Shown: piece after piece, positions 1 to 11,857 of the stretch
Layout: the number at the start of each line of letters is the position of its first letter
Position numbering within the stretch: the first letter of the stretch is position 1
Assembly: GCF_945859685.1 (NCBI RefSeq)
Contig: NC_079149.1
Coordinates: 84,063,073-84,127,072, forward strand
Length of the DNA stretch: 64,000 nucleotides
Direction of reading: 5' to 3'
Source: Eupeodes corollae
Lineage: Eukaryota > Arthropoda > Insecta > Diptera > Syrphidae
Translations under genes and position numbers: made by a program
Notes under the pieces: model-generated
What the model was told of the DNA's origin: nothing
Seen by the model: the letters and a program-made list of their open reading frames with translations, nothing else
Databases searched by the model: none

Positions 1-183
1 TCTCAGCATTGACTGCTGTTCCACTATGATGTTTCCACTTTCGTCTTTGCAGCCTTCGATTCTAGATTTATGTACCTGTGAATTTCGTTTCACCTATTCA
101 TAAAACTATCGAACTTCATTACTGCTTTTAAACCTCTCAACATCTTCGACTACACGCTTCTCATGCCCTATCTTTTTCCTTCT
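1..183. other. unassigned sequence beside a LINE break
   Basis: No reading frame or repeat was recognised here. The LINE on the minus strand loses its similarity to the 38-kb copy near base 184, just after the RNase H residues matching CWVPG, so this stretch is either a different insertion or unrelated flank. Confidence 0.3.
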
Positions 184-1650
184 GGCCCGGTACCAAGCAA
201 AGGTGAATATAAAACTGTTGTGCCATCTCCATTAGAGATCGACAGTTATTGAATGTAATAGAGTTTATAGAGACAGAGTCCAGCGATTTGATAGTGGCCT
301 GACTATCTGAGAAAATACGGGTATCAGATGTTGATATCACGTTTTATTTAAGCCAGGACAAGACTTCTTTTATCGCAAAAAGTTCCACCTGGAACAGGCT
401 AAAATGATTGGGAAGACGGAATGAGACTTAATTTCAGTCGTTCAGAGTACACACCTTCACCAATCCTTCTTTTGTTTTTGACACATCTGTGTAAAAATGG
501 ATTGACTCATCCTCCAAGAATGTCCTATCCTCCCAAAAAGATCTGGTAGGTATAGAAATCTGGAAGTTTCTGTCGAATTGTAGTTGTTGGATGGTGTAGT
601 CTATTGCTTTGAAATTGTTTCTAAGTACCTTAGAATTACGGAGTGGCCAATGTTGTTGTTAGTCCACTGCGACGAAGCATTGAGGCGAATAGCAGAGCTT
701 GCAGCTATTTGTTTGCTAAATATGTGAAGAGGTCTAAGGTAGAGCAAGGTTTCCAGTGCCGCAGACGGGGTCGTGCGAAGCAATCCGCTTATACATAGGC
801 AGGCTGAACGTTGGACTTTATTTAATTTAACCCGGTTTATACCTTTCTCTAAAGCAGTCCACCATACGGCCACACCGTTTATTACCAATAGTTTTTTTAG
901 AAGAAAAGAGAGCTACAGTAGCTTTTTTGACTCTTTCCTGTACGTTGCGTTTCCAATTTAGTTTTTTATCTAAGACAAGACCCAGGTATTTAGCCTCGTC
1001 TGAGAATTTAAATTGGATTCCTTTAATATAGGGAGGGTTGACAAATGGAATTTTGTATCTCGTCGAAAATAGGACTAAATCGGTTTTGTGTGGATCAGCT
1101 CAAAGTATAAGTCTGTCTGAGGCATTTTGTAAGAGTTCTTTTAAGGTGTTATGATGCTTTCCTGAAACTACTATAGCAACGTCGTCTGCTTAGGCTATCA
1201 CTCTGAAGACCTCCGCATCCAGCCTAGTTAGGATTTCATTCAGCACTAGGTTCCAGAGGAGAGGGGATAGAACACCACCTTGCGGTGTCCCTCTACTAAC
1301 GAATCGTCTGCCAGAAGAGTTTCCCCGTTTTGAGTTAATTATTCTGCTAGTCAGCATTAAATGCATTAACTCCCGAAGCGAACTCTTTTCATTTAGAGAT
1401 GTTAGTGCAGATGTGTCCACTTTGTTAAAGGCACCTTTGATGTCAAGGAAGGCAACCGTAGTGAACTCTTCAAAATGGAGGGAATATTCGACGGTGCGTA
1501 CTAAGGTGTATTACGCTGTTTCCATCGATTTATTTTTACAGTAGGCATGTTGAGACGAAGACAATACTTGCCCTTAAATGGATATCAATCAATCTTTCCA
1601 AGGTCTTAAGAAGGAATGATGATAGCATTATATAGGTCGTAGATCTTTGG
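184..1650 (-). pseudogene. LINE fragment, reverse transcriptase to RNase H (broken)
   Basis: Read on the minus strand this is the middle of a non-LTR retrotransposon polyprotein. From high to low coordinates it shows an RT palm segment (AFLDIKGAFNKVDT near 1440), the motif GTPQGGVLSPLLWN near 1290, an ADD motif near 1190, the thumb (LNKVQRSACL near 820) and an RNase H domain starting FYTDVSKTKEG near 500. The Tyr codon of the YADD catalytic box is a stop (TAA), and further stops and frame breaks follow. Base-level similarity to the plus-strand copy at 38.0-39.7 kb shows one family. The RNase H domain places it among the LINE clades that carry one (I, LOA or some R1); the exact clade is not resolved. 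Both ends are missing. Confidence 0.85.
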
Positions 1651-1904
1651 GACAGGCAAAGTTAGAACCTGAGAAAAAAAATCTTTCAGAAACAAAAAGA
1701 TATTTGAACCCTCATGGTTCTAAGATTGGTAGAAAAATACAAACAATAAAAAAAATCTAACCAAGGGCATTTTGAGGGAGGTAGTTTACGTTGTTGAGCC
1801 TTGTTGGAAAAAAAATCAATCAGTTTTCTTAGTATTAAGAACATTTGTTTGTTTAAAATTTGTAAGAAGTTTTCCTTATACTCAAACCTTTTCTTGCATT
1901 GTAG

Positions 1905-2881
1905 ATTCATTATAATTGCATCCTATACTGCCAATTTAGCTGCTTTTTTGACCGTTTCTCGTTTGGACACTCCAGTTGAATCCCTAGACGATCTCGCCAA
2001 GCAATATAAGATCTTGTACGCTCCATTAAATGGCACATCAGCGATGACATACTTTCAGAGAATGGCAGACATTGAGCAGATGTTCTATGAGATCTGGAAG
2101 GATATGTCCCTCAATGATTCTTTGACACCCCTTGAACGCTCAAAATTAGCTGTATGGGACTATCCGGTTAGTGACAAATATACAAAAATGTGGCAAGCTA
2201 TGCAAGAAGCTGCATTACCAATATCTTTGGAAGAAGCCGTCGCAAGGGTCCGAAATTCTACAGCTGCAACTGGATTTGCGTTTCTGGGTGATGCCACAGA
2301 CATTCGATATCTTGTCATGACTAACTGTGATCTTCAAGTTGTGGGTGAGGAATTTTCTCGAAAACCGTATGCAATTGCTGTCCAACAAGGTTCTCACTTA
2401 AAGGATCAATTCAATAATGCGTATGTAGAAAATGTTAACTCATAAATTTCTCTATTTGCATGACCAGGTTTTGTTTTACAGAATTTTGACACTTTTAAAT
2501 AAGCGGCAATTGGAAAAACTTAAAGAAAAATGGTGGAAAAATGACGAAATTCAGGCAAAATGTGAAAAACCAGAAGATCAATCCGATGGCATTTCAATTC
2601 AGAATATAGGAGGTGTTTTTATTGTTATATTTGTGGGAATAGGAATGGCGTGCATAACACTTGTTTTCGAGTATTGGTGGTACAAATATCGTAAGAATCC
2701 AAGGATAATTGATGTCACTGAAGTAAATGTATCCGGAAAAGAGGGTGGTGTTGATGGTAAGAACAGTGAAGGCGGTATCATTTTAGGACAATCTGGCAAG
2801 GAATATCCGTATGGCAAGAGCAATGTTGCTTTAAGGCCAAGATTCAACCAATATCCAAATACCTTTAAGGCCCGTTTCTAG
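1905..2881 (+). CDS. Ir25a: Ionotropic receptor 25a, last two coding exons
   Basis: This is the C-terminal part of the broadly expressed olfactory, thermo- and hygrosensory co-receptor Ir25a, a variant ionotropic glutamate receptor of sensory cilia. Exon A is 1905-2420 (acceptor AG at 1903-1904) and begins at the end of the M3 helix with IIIASYTANLAAFLTVSRL, the SYTANLAAF signature of the iGluR gate. It continues through the S2 ligand-binding lobe. A 61-bp intron (2421-2481, GT..AG) splits an Ala codon. Exon B is 2482-2881 and carries the rest of S2, the M4 helix (GGVFIVIFVGIGMACITLVF, near 2612-2671) and a cytoplasmic tail ending TFKARF before TAG. The protein is nearly identical to Drosophila Ir25a as I remember it. 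Upstream exons lie outside the window or upstream of the LINE at 0-1.65 kb. Nothing looks damaged. An AATAAA lies near 2999. Confidence 0.95.
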
Positions 2882-3729
2882 AGGCTGGAGTATGAACATG
2901 AAACGATACATAATTTCGCACAATTTTACACAGATGGGTGGATTTTCAACGCACATTTTAAAATTCTGGTTTTATATGTTCAGTGTTATTTAAATTGAAA
3001 TAAATTGATATAGCAAATCATTTTTAATTTTTAATTAATTGATAAGAAGTTTAGAGATTTTTCCACATGGTAAAAGAAAAATTATAGCAATGAATTGTGT
3101 TATAGTTTTAGAATTGTTGCTCAAGGAAGTAAAATCTGTGAGTATTTCTTTTCCATATAAAACTTTATCAATCAATTTTGATGCCCCATCACAAGTTTTG
3201 CCCGAAAAATCATTCACCCGTAATGTTTTTGTTTCCCCGGATTTTTCCGGATTTTATCCCGCATAACATTTCAAATCGAATTTTGAATTAATTGTTCAGA
3301 AAATAGGTTTCTTCATAAAATATCTCTCAATAAATTTTCCCATCTCTGTTGTGGAAACAAAGAGTGAAATCTGAACCTTGGGATTTTTTTGAACATAATT
3401 GGCCCTATCGGGAATTCCTTGGAAAATATTTTTCTGGAATTTTGTTGTTCCCAGGAACTCACTCCTTCTATCGAGAATTCCCCACGGAATGCTTTTTCCT
3501 AGGAACAACTTTTACTAAGATTTTGATACTTGATTTTGCAGTAAACAAAAAAAAGTTTTTAAACAAAGTGATAGAAAATGCAAAGAATATCATTTTTATT
3601 ATTAATTGACGAGATAGAACAGAGAGGACAAAATGAGCAAAGAATTATAAGGCAGAGTTTAAAGGATCATTCCAGAACCACTGTAAGTTGAAACATTTGA
3701 TTGACTCATACATTTTTGATACCGTTTCA

Positions 3730-4745
3730 ATCTACAGATTCCATCGTTACTATAGAGCTAACAAGCCATTGTTTAAACATTTGATGGATATCTACGCTGT
3801 CTGATATCTTGCCACAGTCAAATAATCCTATCGCTATTCCTCCTTTCATTTAGATAAGTGCGTGTTTGCGTTTCTTTGCAGAAGGTGGGTATGAGACAGG
3901 ACTGGGAAAAGACCATGCGGTTGGGTTGGCTCAATCTTCAATTTTTAGAATTCCTTTAAAATTTATTAGATTTCTTTGAGAACAATGAATGCATAGACGG
4001 CACTCATGTGAAAATAATTGCTTCACCAACAAACAAACATTTGTATTTTAACAGGAAAGGATATTACAGCATGAATGTCCTACTTGTAAGTAGTTTCTTC
4101 TTTGCAATTAATTGTTTCATAACTTTTTATACCAAGGTTTGCGACGATGAGCTGAGAATACGATTTGTGGATTCTACTCACCCAGGAGCATGTCATTCGT
4201 TTATTTGGAAAGTAAGTGAACTGCGATCGTGGATGGAAGAGCAATATAAAAATGGTGAAAGAATTTCGTGACTATTGGGTGCTGAAGTATTTTGTATTCA
4301 ACTAACTAAACTTAATCAAACTTTTTAACAAGTGATGTTGTATATCCTTTGGAGCCGTTGCTGTTGGTACGACATCGAAGAAGGTTCGTCGGAAGGCAAA
4401 TTCAATGAAGCCCATATTAGATGCCGGAACTTAATTGAGAGGTTCTAATGGGGTGCTTAAAGGAAGATGGAGGTGCTTGCTTGGGGCTAGAGAACTGCAC
4501 TACCTTCCAAAAAAGGCAATCCAACCACCAACGCTTGCTGCGCCTTACACAACATGTGTATTAATTTCAAAAGCGAGTTTCCCAACGATGATGTTGCAAA
4601 TATTGAATTTATAGATGAAGATTCTACTAACACAATTGATAGAGGTAATGACTTTGTTGCAACAGATTCAGAACTCAATACCGAAGCCAAACGAATTAGA
4701 AGAGAAATAGTAATTTTTTTTGTATTTTTATTTAACTTTGGACTT
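3730..4745 (+). pseudogene. PIF/Harbinger transposase, decayed
   Basis: Several frames together spell a Harbinger-type DDE nuclease. In order: a segment with YRFHRYYRANKPLFKHLMDI (near 3735), GLGKDHAVGLAQSS (near 3900), the first catalytic block CIDGTHVKI (near 3990) followed by RKGYYSMNVLL, then VCDDELRIRFVD (near 4138) with the second Asp region, then GKFNEAHIRCRNLIERF (near 4396) with the expected Glu, and a C-terminal NACCALHNMCINFKSEF (near 4530-4574). The CIDGTH and GYYSMN motifs are diagnostic of the superfamily. Frame changes occur near 3980, between 4110 and 4140, and near 4450, so no product is expected. It faces the Myb-like gene at 6.3-7.0 kb tail to tail, the usual two-gene plan of these elements, and a LINE lies between them. 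Confidence 0.8.
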
Positions 4746-4821
4746 TAATACTTAAAAGAAATATATATGAATTCATTTTAAAAACCAAATAAAAAGTAAA
4801 CATACAAAAATAAATTTTCAG

Positions 4822-6180
4822 CTTAAGAAATATCTTGAAGAACGGAAGCTTCTTAATGACCGGCAGTATGGCTTTCGTTGCAATAGATCCACTGGTGATC
4901 TCATGGTTTATCTCACCGAACAGTGGAACAAATCTTTACATCGTTTAGGAGAAAGTAAGATTATTGCACTTGATATTTCAAAGGCATTTGATAGAGTTTG
5001 GCACGAAGCTCTCTTATCGAAAATGCGTGCATTTGGTATTGATGAATCCCTTCTTCGTTGGGTTAGAAATTACCTTTCGGACCGTTCAATTCAAGTAGTC
5101 TTGGACGGGTTCAAATCTGATATCCACAAAATAAACGCTGGTGTGCCTCAGGGCTCCGTTTTGGCTCCGACACTTTTCCTTATTTTTATAAATGATCTTT
5201 TGTCTGAAACTTCTAACCCACTTAATTGTTTCGCTGATGACAGTACCCTCAGCTTTTCATATTCGTTTCTAGATTCTCATCCTTGCTCTTCGGATGTGGA
5301 CTACCAACGGCAGCGTATGATGAGCTCATTAAATTCTGATCTTGACAGCATTGTCCAATGGGGAATCAAAAACGGTGTAGAATTTAATGCTTCGAAAACT
5401 CATTGCCGACTACTGTCACTAAAGCGTAACTTTTCCCCTATGCCACTATCCATGAGTGGTACTTGCACCGAGGAGACTGAACAGCTTTCAGTCTTAGGTA
5501 TGTGCATTACAAACCACTTGTTGTGGAGTGCTCACATATTTGACATCGCCAAAAATGCTGCTAAGTGTTTAGGTTTTCTTCGAAGATGCAAGAAGTTTTT
5601 TACTCCTACTGATCTGGCTATAATCTTTAAAGCCTATATTCGTCCGAAACTCGAGTACAATTCCCATATCTGGGCAGGTGCTCCTATAACCTACTTGAGT
5701 CTCCTAGACAGAATTCAAAAGAGAGCTCTAAAGATGATAGGTGACCTTTGTCTAACTGAAACTTTTGTATCTCTCGAGCACCGTCGTAAGGTTTCATGCC
5801 TGTCATTATTTTATCGCTACTTTCATAAACAATGCTCTAATGAAATAGCCAGTTGCATTCCTCTCCTCAAACAATTCAACCGTAATACCCGTTCCTCTAG
5901 GAATGCTCATCAGTTTACCCTTGAGCCTAATTTCGGACGTACTGTAAAGTACAGAGATTCTTTCTTCAGTCGCACCACACGAATGTGGAATGCTTTACCA
6001 GACTCAATGTTTCCCACTCATTACAATATGCAGACATTCAAAACTAATGTGCATCGGTATCTCCTTTCTAATCCTATCCTCCCTTCTTAATTGCTCGCAC
6101 TGTAATTTATCATGATAAGGATATTCATATCCCCTTGAGTGCGCCTATAATATAAAAAAAAAATAAAAAATAAAAATATC
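4822..6180 (+). mobile_element. CR1/Jockey-type LINE, 5'-truncated (copy 1)
   Basis: A truncated non-LTR retrotransposon with a continuous RT reading frame that enters at about 4822 (LKKYLEERKLLNDRQYGFR) and ends with TAA at 6088-6090. Visible RT motifs are the palm box IIALDISKAFDRVWHEALL, the turn NAGVPQGSVLAP and the catalytic FADD (near 5230). The C-terminal LDRIQKRALKMIGD block is typical of CR1 and Jockey-group LINEs. There is no RNase H. The 3' tail (6091-6180) is a short UTR ending TATAATATAAAA and A-rich DNA. The first in-frame ATG (4903) is inside the RT domain and is not a real start. A more degraded second copy lies at 11.86-12.63 kb. It separates the two Harbinger genes, so it arrived after that element. 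Confidence 0.9.
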
Positions 6181-6316
6181 TATTCATCACAAAAAAAAGA
6201 CCTTCTAAAATCGAATAAGTTCAGTTGTACTTTTGCAGTTTTGTCTCTTCAATTTCAATCAGACATTTTTTGAATTCAAGCTTGCCTTTATTTCTTGCAT
6301 CCTCATATTTTCCATT

Positions 6317-7035
6317 TTAATGTTGTGTCTTTTGGTTTTTTCCAGGCTGATCATGAAGTCTATCAATGGACCTGTAAATTTTCTTGCAGGTACATTCCAT
6401 TGCTTCTTGGTGATGTTTCATTGCCGAAACGGCATCATCAATCTTATTGCAGAGCTCCTTCTGAATTTTAATTTCTTTTTCCAAAGCGGTTTGCGATGTC
6501 ACCCCTTTTTGTAGTTCTTTTGCTGGACGTGGAATTCTCGTCTGCTTTGGAAAAATCACTGTTTCTTTCTCTCCCTGTTCAGCATTTTTATTCTTTTTGT
6601 ACCTCTGGTTCTGGTGAACTGATAGCATATCCAAAACATGGTTCTCATCCAACCATTGATTGACTTCAGCTTCAACAGGAAGATTGCCTGGTGATAAAGG
6701 TAAGCAATTTTCCTTTTCAATGTTTTCGTCCATATTTAATTTAATTTTCCTGCTACTGGAAGGCAAACCAAAAGTAGAAGCATTTGAAAGGCCTTGCACT
6801 GATTCGCCCATTGCACAAATCCTAATGATGGTTTCTTCCAATGAGCTGAAATTGTAATCCTTCCAAAGGCCTCCGCCAGTAGCTTTTTTGTTTTTTTTAA
6901 ATTTTCTGACATTTTTTTTCCTCACATATCTTTTTTATCAAGCCAAACCTTAAATTATTTTATTTTTAAATAAAAACACCATTAAATTAACTAACCACTT
7001 AGTTTTTTCCACTCGGCAAATGATTTTACTGGAGG
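6317..7035 (-). pseudogene. Harbinger-associated Myb/SANT-like protein gene
   Basis: On the minus strand the segment at about 7030-7000 encodes KSFAEWKKLS, and from about 6925 the frame continues with basic residues, KKATGGG and a C-terminal stretch rich in Lys, Glu and Gln, ending at 6317. W..WK...KK plus a KATGGG-like turn is what the DNA-binding partner proteins of insect PIF/Harbinger elements look like. The partner carries transposase to the element ends. A candidate short intron (about 6950-6998) or decay separates the two parts. The frame 6317-6925 (202 codons) is open, but the start is not secure. Its convergent orientation to the transposase at 3.7-4.7 kb supports one element. It could instead be an unrelated host Myb/SANT-like gene, which I think less likely. 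Confidence 0.6.
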
Positions 7036-7348
7036 CCCGATGCAGTTGAGATCACCTTTGAACATTTTTCCAAAATTTTTGGATATCTTCAGTCTATTTG
7101 TAGTGAATCCATTGGCGTTATCTCAGTTTTTTTCCAAAAAATTAATTAACTTCTATTTGCATCGAAAAAGCAAAACATATTTCATACAAAAATTGTTCAC
7201 GATAGGTATTTTTTTCCCTCGAAATTTTTCCCTAATTTCGAAAGATGTTCACGATACCAATTTTTCGAATATGGAAAAAAGTTCATGGAAAACACAATTC
7301 CATATAGCCCCAAAAAAAATAAATTCGACGAAAGCTTAAATTATAAGG

Positions 7349-7708
7349 TTGTTTTTCTTCGGGTGATTTTTGGTCCCGTACGCATAGATGGAGAATGGAG
7401 GAAAAGATATAACGACGAACTGTACGGGCTGTACAGCGACACTGAACTAGTTAGCAGAATTAAAGTCCAACGACTAAGATGACTGGGTCATGTAGAGCGA
7501 ATGAACATCAGCGCTCCAGCCCGAATATTCGAATCCAATCCCCAGGAACGGCACAGTAGAGGAAGACCGCGACTCAGGTGGGTGAAGACCTCAACATTTC
7601 GTGCGAAACTGGAGACAGCTAGCTAGGGACCGAGCTGGCTGGAGACGCATGTTGGTTGAGGCCCAGGTCCGCCCCGGACTGTAGCGCTACCTTAAGTAAG
7701 TAAGTAAG
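7349..7708 (+). mobile_element. LINE 3' end with (TAAG)n tail (copy A)
   Basis: This is the last part of the same LINE family as the 41.3-42.7 kb copy. It encodes FGPVRIDGEW, YNDELYGLYSDTELVSR and the WLGHVERM-type motif, interrupted by a TGA in place of Trp at about 7480. The UTR then reads GGCCCAGGTCCGCCCCGGACTG, and the tail is TAAG repeats. It is heavily 5'-truncated and has several indels. Confidence 0.85.
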
Positions 7709-7911
7709 TTTAGTACCTTTCGCGTACAAAAATTAAGCTGTTACTTTCGCTCGAATTTAATGCTCAGGATGGGGGAGTCTTTCGAACATATTTTTTTTTT
7801 TCGGGTGATGCTTATAATAAGGGAAATGAAGAAGGGAAAGGGCAGGTGGTATGCCGTTCGGGCAAAACTGACTTAAGTTCAATGGCAATTTTAAAACAAA
7901 TGCTATACATA

Positions 7912-8835
7912 CAGTGATGGACAAAACAATAGGACCATTTTTATAGATCTTATTAACACGGTAAAAACTTTAATGTTTTGTTTTTTGTCTACATTTTTTT
8001 TATTTGATATTTTGTATAAGAGTAAAGATTTTTTCCAAAACGTGTACTTACTTACTAAAACATAAAATAAAGAAAAAAGGTTGTGTTTGATTGAATAAAA
8101 CAATAGGACAATTAAGGTTATTAATTATTTTGTTTGAATTTATACACTTTTCACACTTGGCAGTTAGTATCTTGTACTATAACCTTTGTTTTGTACCACA
8201 TCTTGGACTCTTTTGGCATTGACTCCACAAGTTTGCTGCAGGTACTTTGTGGTATTGCATACCAAGCTTTTTAAAAGTTGTTCCATAAATCTTCCTTGTT
8301 TCTTGATTTTTTACAATGACAAATAAGTTTTCCAATGGCCAGGGCACTACATCGATCATTTTCTCTTCAATCTAGCTTTTGACTTTGACTTGAGATGTAT
8401 GATTCGGGTCGTGTCGGGCTTGCATGAATTTCCACTTCAATGGCATTTCATACTCGGCATACGGAAGCATTACCTCCTCTAATATTTTTGTATACTGATG
8501 CTTTTCCATTTTGTTCTCGATCCGATAAATTGGACCCACCCTTACAACTTAATTTACTTTTGTTTCGTCGGACCATAGAACGTTTCGCCATTTTTGTCCA
8601 TTAACTGGGCCTACTCAATTTAAATGGTATTTGGCGAATTTAATTCTATTTTGTCGGTGTCTTTTGGTAAGAAGTGGTACTTCCCTAGGACTTCTTCCAA
8701 AGAGATGCTGCTCCTCAAGCCGTCTTCTAACTGTTCTTTCACAGATAGGCAAGTCTAGCTCCTTTTTTAATTATTTTTTATAATTTTAATTTTAAAAAAA
8801 CATTCCTACTGGTCTTATTGTTTTGTCCGTCACTG
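7912..8835 (-). mobile_element. Tc1-like transposon, internally deleted
   Basis: The element is bounded by terminal inverted repeats and TA. Left CAGTGATGGACAAAACAATA begins at 7912, and the right end is its near-perfect reverse complement ending at 8835. Both ends are followed by TA, the Tc1/mariner target. At 924 bp it is shorter than a complete member. Minus-strand coding remnants include a block with VLWSDETKVN near 8570 (first catalytic Asp) and, near 8180-8360, a Lys-rich segment with frame breaks. The transposase is not functional. Confidence 0.85.
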
Positions 8836-11030
8836 TATATTCTAAGCCTGCCGGACACGGGGGGATTTTACCAGTCGATCACCTGAAGAATCAACTGAAT
8901 ATTTGTGAAGCAAAGCTTTAAATTCCAGACCCCAAAGTTAAACTCTATTGATTTGCGAAATAATTTTAAATTGGTAATTTATTAAACAGAAGTCACTTAA
9001 CGGTCCAATGCATCCCTAAGCGGTATAGAAAAGGAGCTATTCAAAATTTTTAAAAAAAAGTTGCGGTAGGAAAATGTTTACTGATGAGAAGCGGTGTGCA
9101 ACCGATTTCATTTACATAATGAATTAAGTAAAAGAATTCGAAAAATAAACACAATATTCAAAGATGAATTGCTTTCTTTCTTGACATTTACCAAATAATT
9201 GAGTTGTCAAGTTGACAGCTGAGGACTTTCGGAATATGGATGAGCAAGATAAAAGGGTAGAAGAGTTAAAGAACCTTAGCGAGCTCAAGAGAATTGTGAG
9301 AATGTTGCCAAGTTAACAATCTCAGAGCGGAGGTCATTGGGAATCTGAAAAACCTTCTCTCTCAGTAGAAAAGTGAAGAGTTAAGAAAAACGCACATCAT
9401 GCAGGAAGAACGTTTTAACTGAAAATATGGTTTTTTGTATGAACCTGGGAACAAAGACCTTTGTAGGTATGGGTCAAGAGGTACTTCTATTGCTCATAAG
9501 CCTGGTTAAGTCTTTTTCCTTTGGACCATAGGAACGACCAGTCTATTCAGTTTTCAAAGATAACATTTTGAATCTATATACATACATACATATATAGAAA
9601 TTAAATCCAAATTGAATTTAAAATAAAAAAAGGAAAAGACGGTATACGTCCGTCATATATATACTGCAAAGAATAGTTATAAAATAGAAAATGAGGTAAG
9701 AAACCGGAAGTGAAAATTTGTAGTTTTTCTTTTTTGTTAAAATAAATATTTAAAAAAAAAACAGGCATTTTCCCTCAGGCAACATGGAAAGCCTAAAATT
9801 CAATCTACAAGTCCTTAGGGACTTGAAGTGACCGATCAATAACAGGCGCGCAGAAGATTAGCTGCTATCTAATTATCTAAACACGATAACCAGGTTATTA
9901 AGTAGCCTGCTAGAAATTTTATAAATTAACAATCAATTAGTCCTTGGTAAAGAATATAGCTGAATTGGTTAATTTTTTTTTTCATCTTCATCGATTAGTT
10001 TTTTTACTATGCAAATTGATATAAAAGTGTAAGAAAAACGTTAGAAAAATTATAGTACCGTAATATTAAAAGAAAAAAGAAAAGCAAAATTATAGTGGTA
10101 TAAGATTAAAGAAAAAGAAAAAACAGTGTTTGTAAGTAATCTTGTGGGAGATAAAAAAAAGGAAAAATAGATTTTATTGCGACAACGACTTTAACGCCGA
10201 TCGACAAGCAGCAGTGGCCACTTCTACTTCGTTTTCGGTGAGTCTTTGAACAATTTGATTACACTCTAAAATATTAAACTTACGCCAGATTAGTAAATTA
10301 TACATAAATCTCATACTGAAATTCATCCCGAATAATTTAATACAGGGATTAATCTATAAATTTTGTTTCACATTTGTTTAACTTTTATTTTCAATTTTCT
10401 TTTCACTTCATGAAATAAGCCATAATAGCAAAAGAAAATGAAATTTAATAAAGCTAAATGATGTATATTTTTAAATCTAAAATGAAGTGGTACAATTTTT
10501 CTATTAAGAGATGAGTGTGGCGTAACTTAAAAGATGAGAAGTTAATAAAAAACACCAGTATTAATGGTCGTCTGGGCGAGTAAGACGACAATGGAAAAGA
10601 GGGTAATGACAAATCACTCGCGTACCTTTTAATACCTATAGGTACCCTAGACTGGTACGATTTTTTTTGTAACGATTAGGAGGTCAAAGAACCAACCGAC
10701 GAGCTACAAAGGTACCAGCATACCAGTACCGACCTTAAGCCCAATAAAATCGTTACAGGTGGATAATTCATAAAAGTTAAAGAAAAATAGTGCTCCAGCA
10801 TATTATTTTATTGTTTTTTTTTTTGTGTACGGGTACAGCTTTTATGTGCATTTTAAATTTCTGCAATAAATGTTGATTTTAAACTATGCTGCATTTTGTT
10901 TTCTTATTTAAATTGACTTATTTCCGGATAACATAGAAGTTCTTAGCAATGAAAATTAATTGTTTTAATCTTGGTTATAGCATAAGAAGTTTCCTGGCGC
11001 ATTTAGGAGTTTTACTTTGATACAATGTAT
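8836..11030. other. no recognisable gene
   Basis: AT-rich sequence without a supported coding region. Points noted: a Lys/Glu-rich frame with stops near 9236-9340, a dinucleotide-like ATAC/ATAT run near 9590, and a GC-richer patch at 10178-10237 followed by a good donor-like GTGAGT (see findings). Confidence 0.4.
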
Positions 11031-11034
11031 ATCT

Positions 11035-11700
11035 TTAAGAACATTGAGAAAGTTTGATGGTGCCAACAGTTTTTTCCAACTTATTGTTGCTGGAAGCTGG
11101 AAAAAAAGATAGATGAAATTGAAATAACCATAAACTATTTGAAGCTTTAACAGGAGAAACAGGTATGCAAGAAGAAACCTTTTCTGAAATGGAACCGACT
11201 AATAGAAACAAGTCTCTCTGCCAGAAGTCCAAGAAAAGTGCCGTTGAAAGACTTGTTTTTACAAATAAACACCTGCATTGGTTTTATTGGACGAACATTT
11301 TGTGGTCGGATGAAATGAAGATCAATTTGTTTGGTTGTGATGGAAAAATGTATGTGAGAAGGCCAAAAAACAAAGAACATAAAATACACAAAGAAGGCAG
11401 TGAAACACAATGATGGGAATATAAAGATTTTGGGTGTGCTTTTCAGCGTCTGGTGTAGGTCCGATATATTGAATCAAAGATACGATAGACGCTGTGTTTT
11501 ATGTCCACGTCTTATATTCAGTCATGCTTCCTTTTAATGAAGAGGATATACCAATTAAATAGGAGTTCCAAATTGCCTACAAAATACTCCCAACGAAAAA
11601 AAATAAATGCTATGGAATGGCCATAAAAATCCCCCTACCCAAAGCCAATTGAGCAAGGCCAAAAAAGACGATTTGTGGTCGAAAATAAAAGGTAAATGAT
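11035..11700 (+). pseudogene. Tc1-like transposase fragment
   Basis: The plus frame at 11165-11413 contains NILWSDEMKINLFGCDGKMY followed by VRRP, the block around the first catalytic Asp of Tc1-family transposases. Downstream, in other frames, are remnants resembling the conserved NPIEQ box near 11645. Stops and frame changes are frequent. I found no inverted repeats delimiting it. Confidence 0.7.
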
Positions 11701-11857
11701 GGTGCCATTCAAAATACTAAAAGAATTTGATATACTATTATTTTTTAGTTACATTCACCCTCCAAAAAAGGTACCATTCAAAATACTAAAAGGATTTGAT
11801 ATACTATTACTGTTTAGTTACTTCGCGCTACAAAATATTTGTTTCTATTTTATTGAA

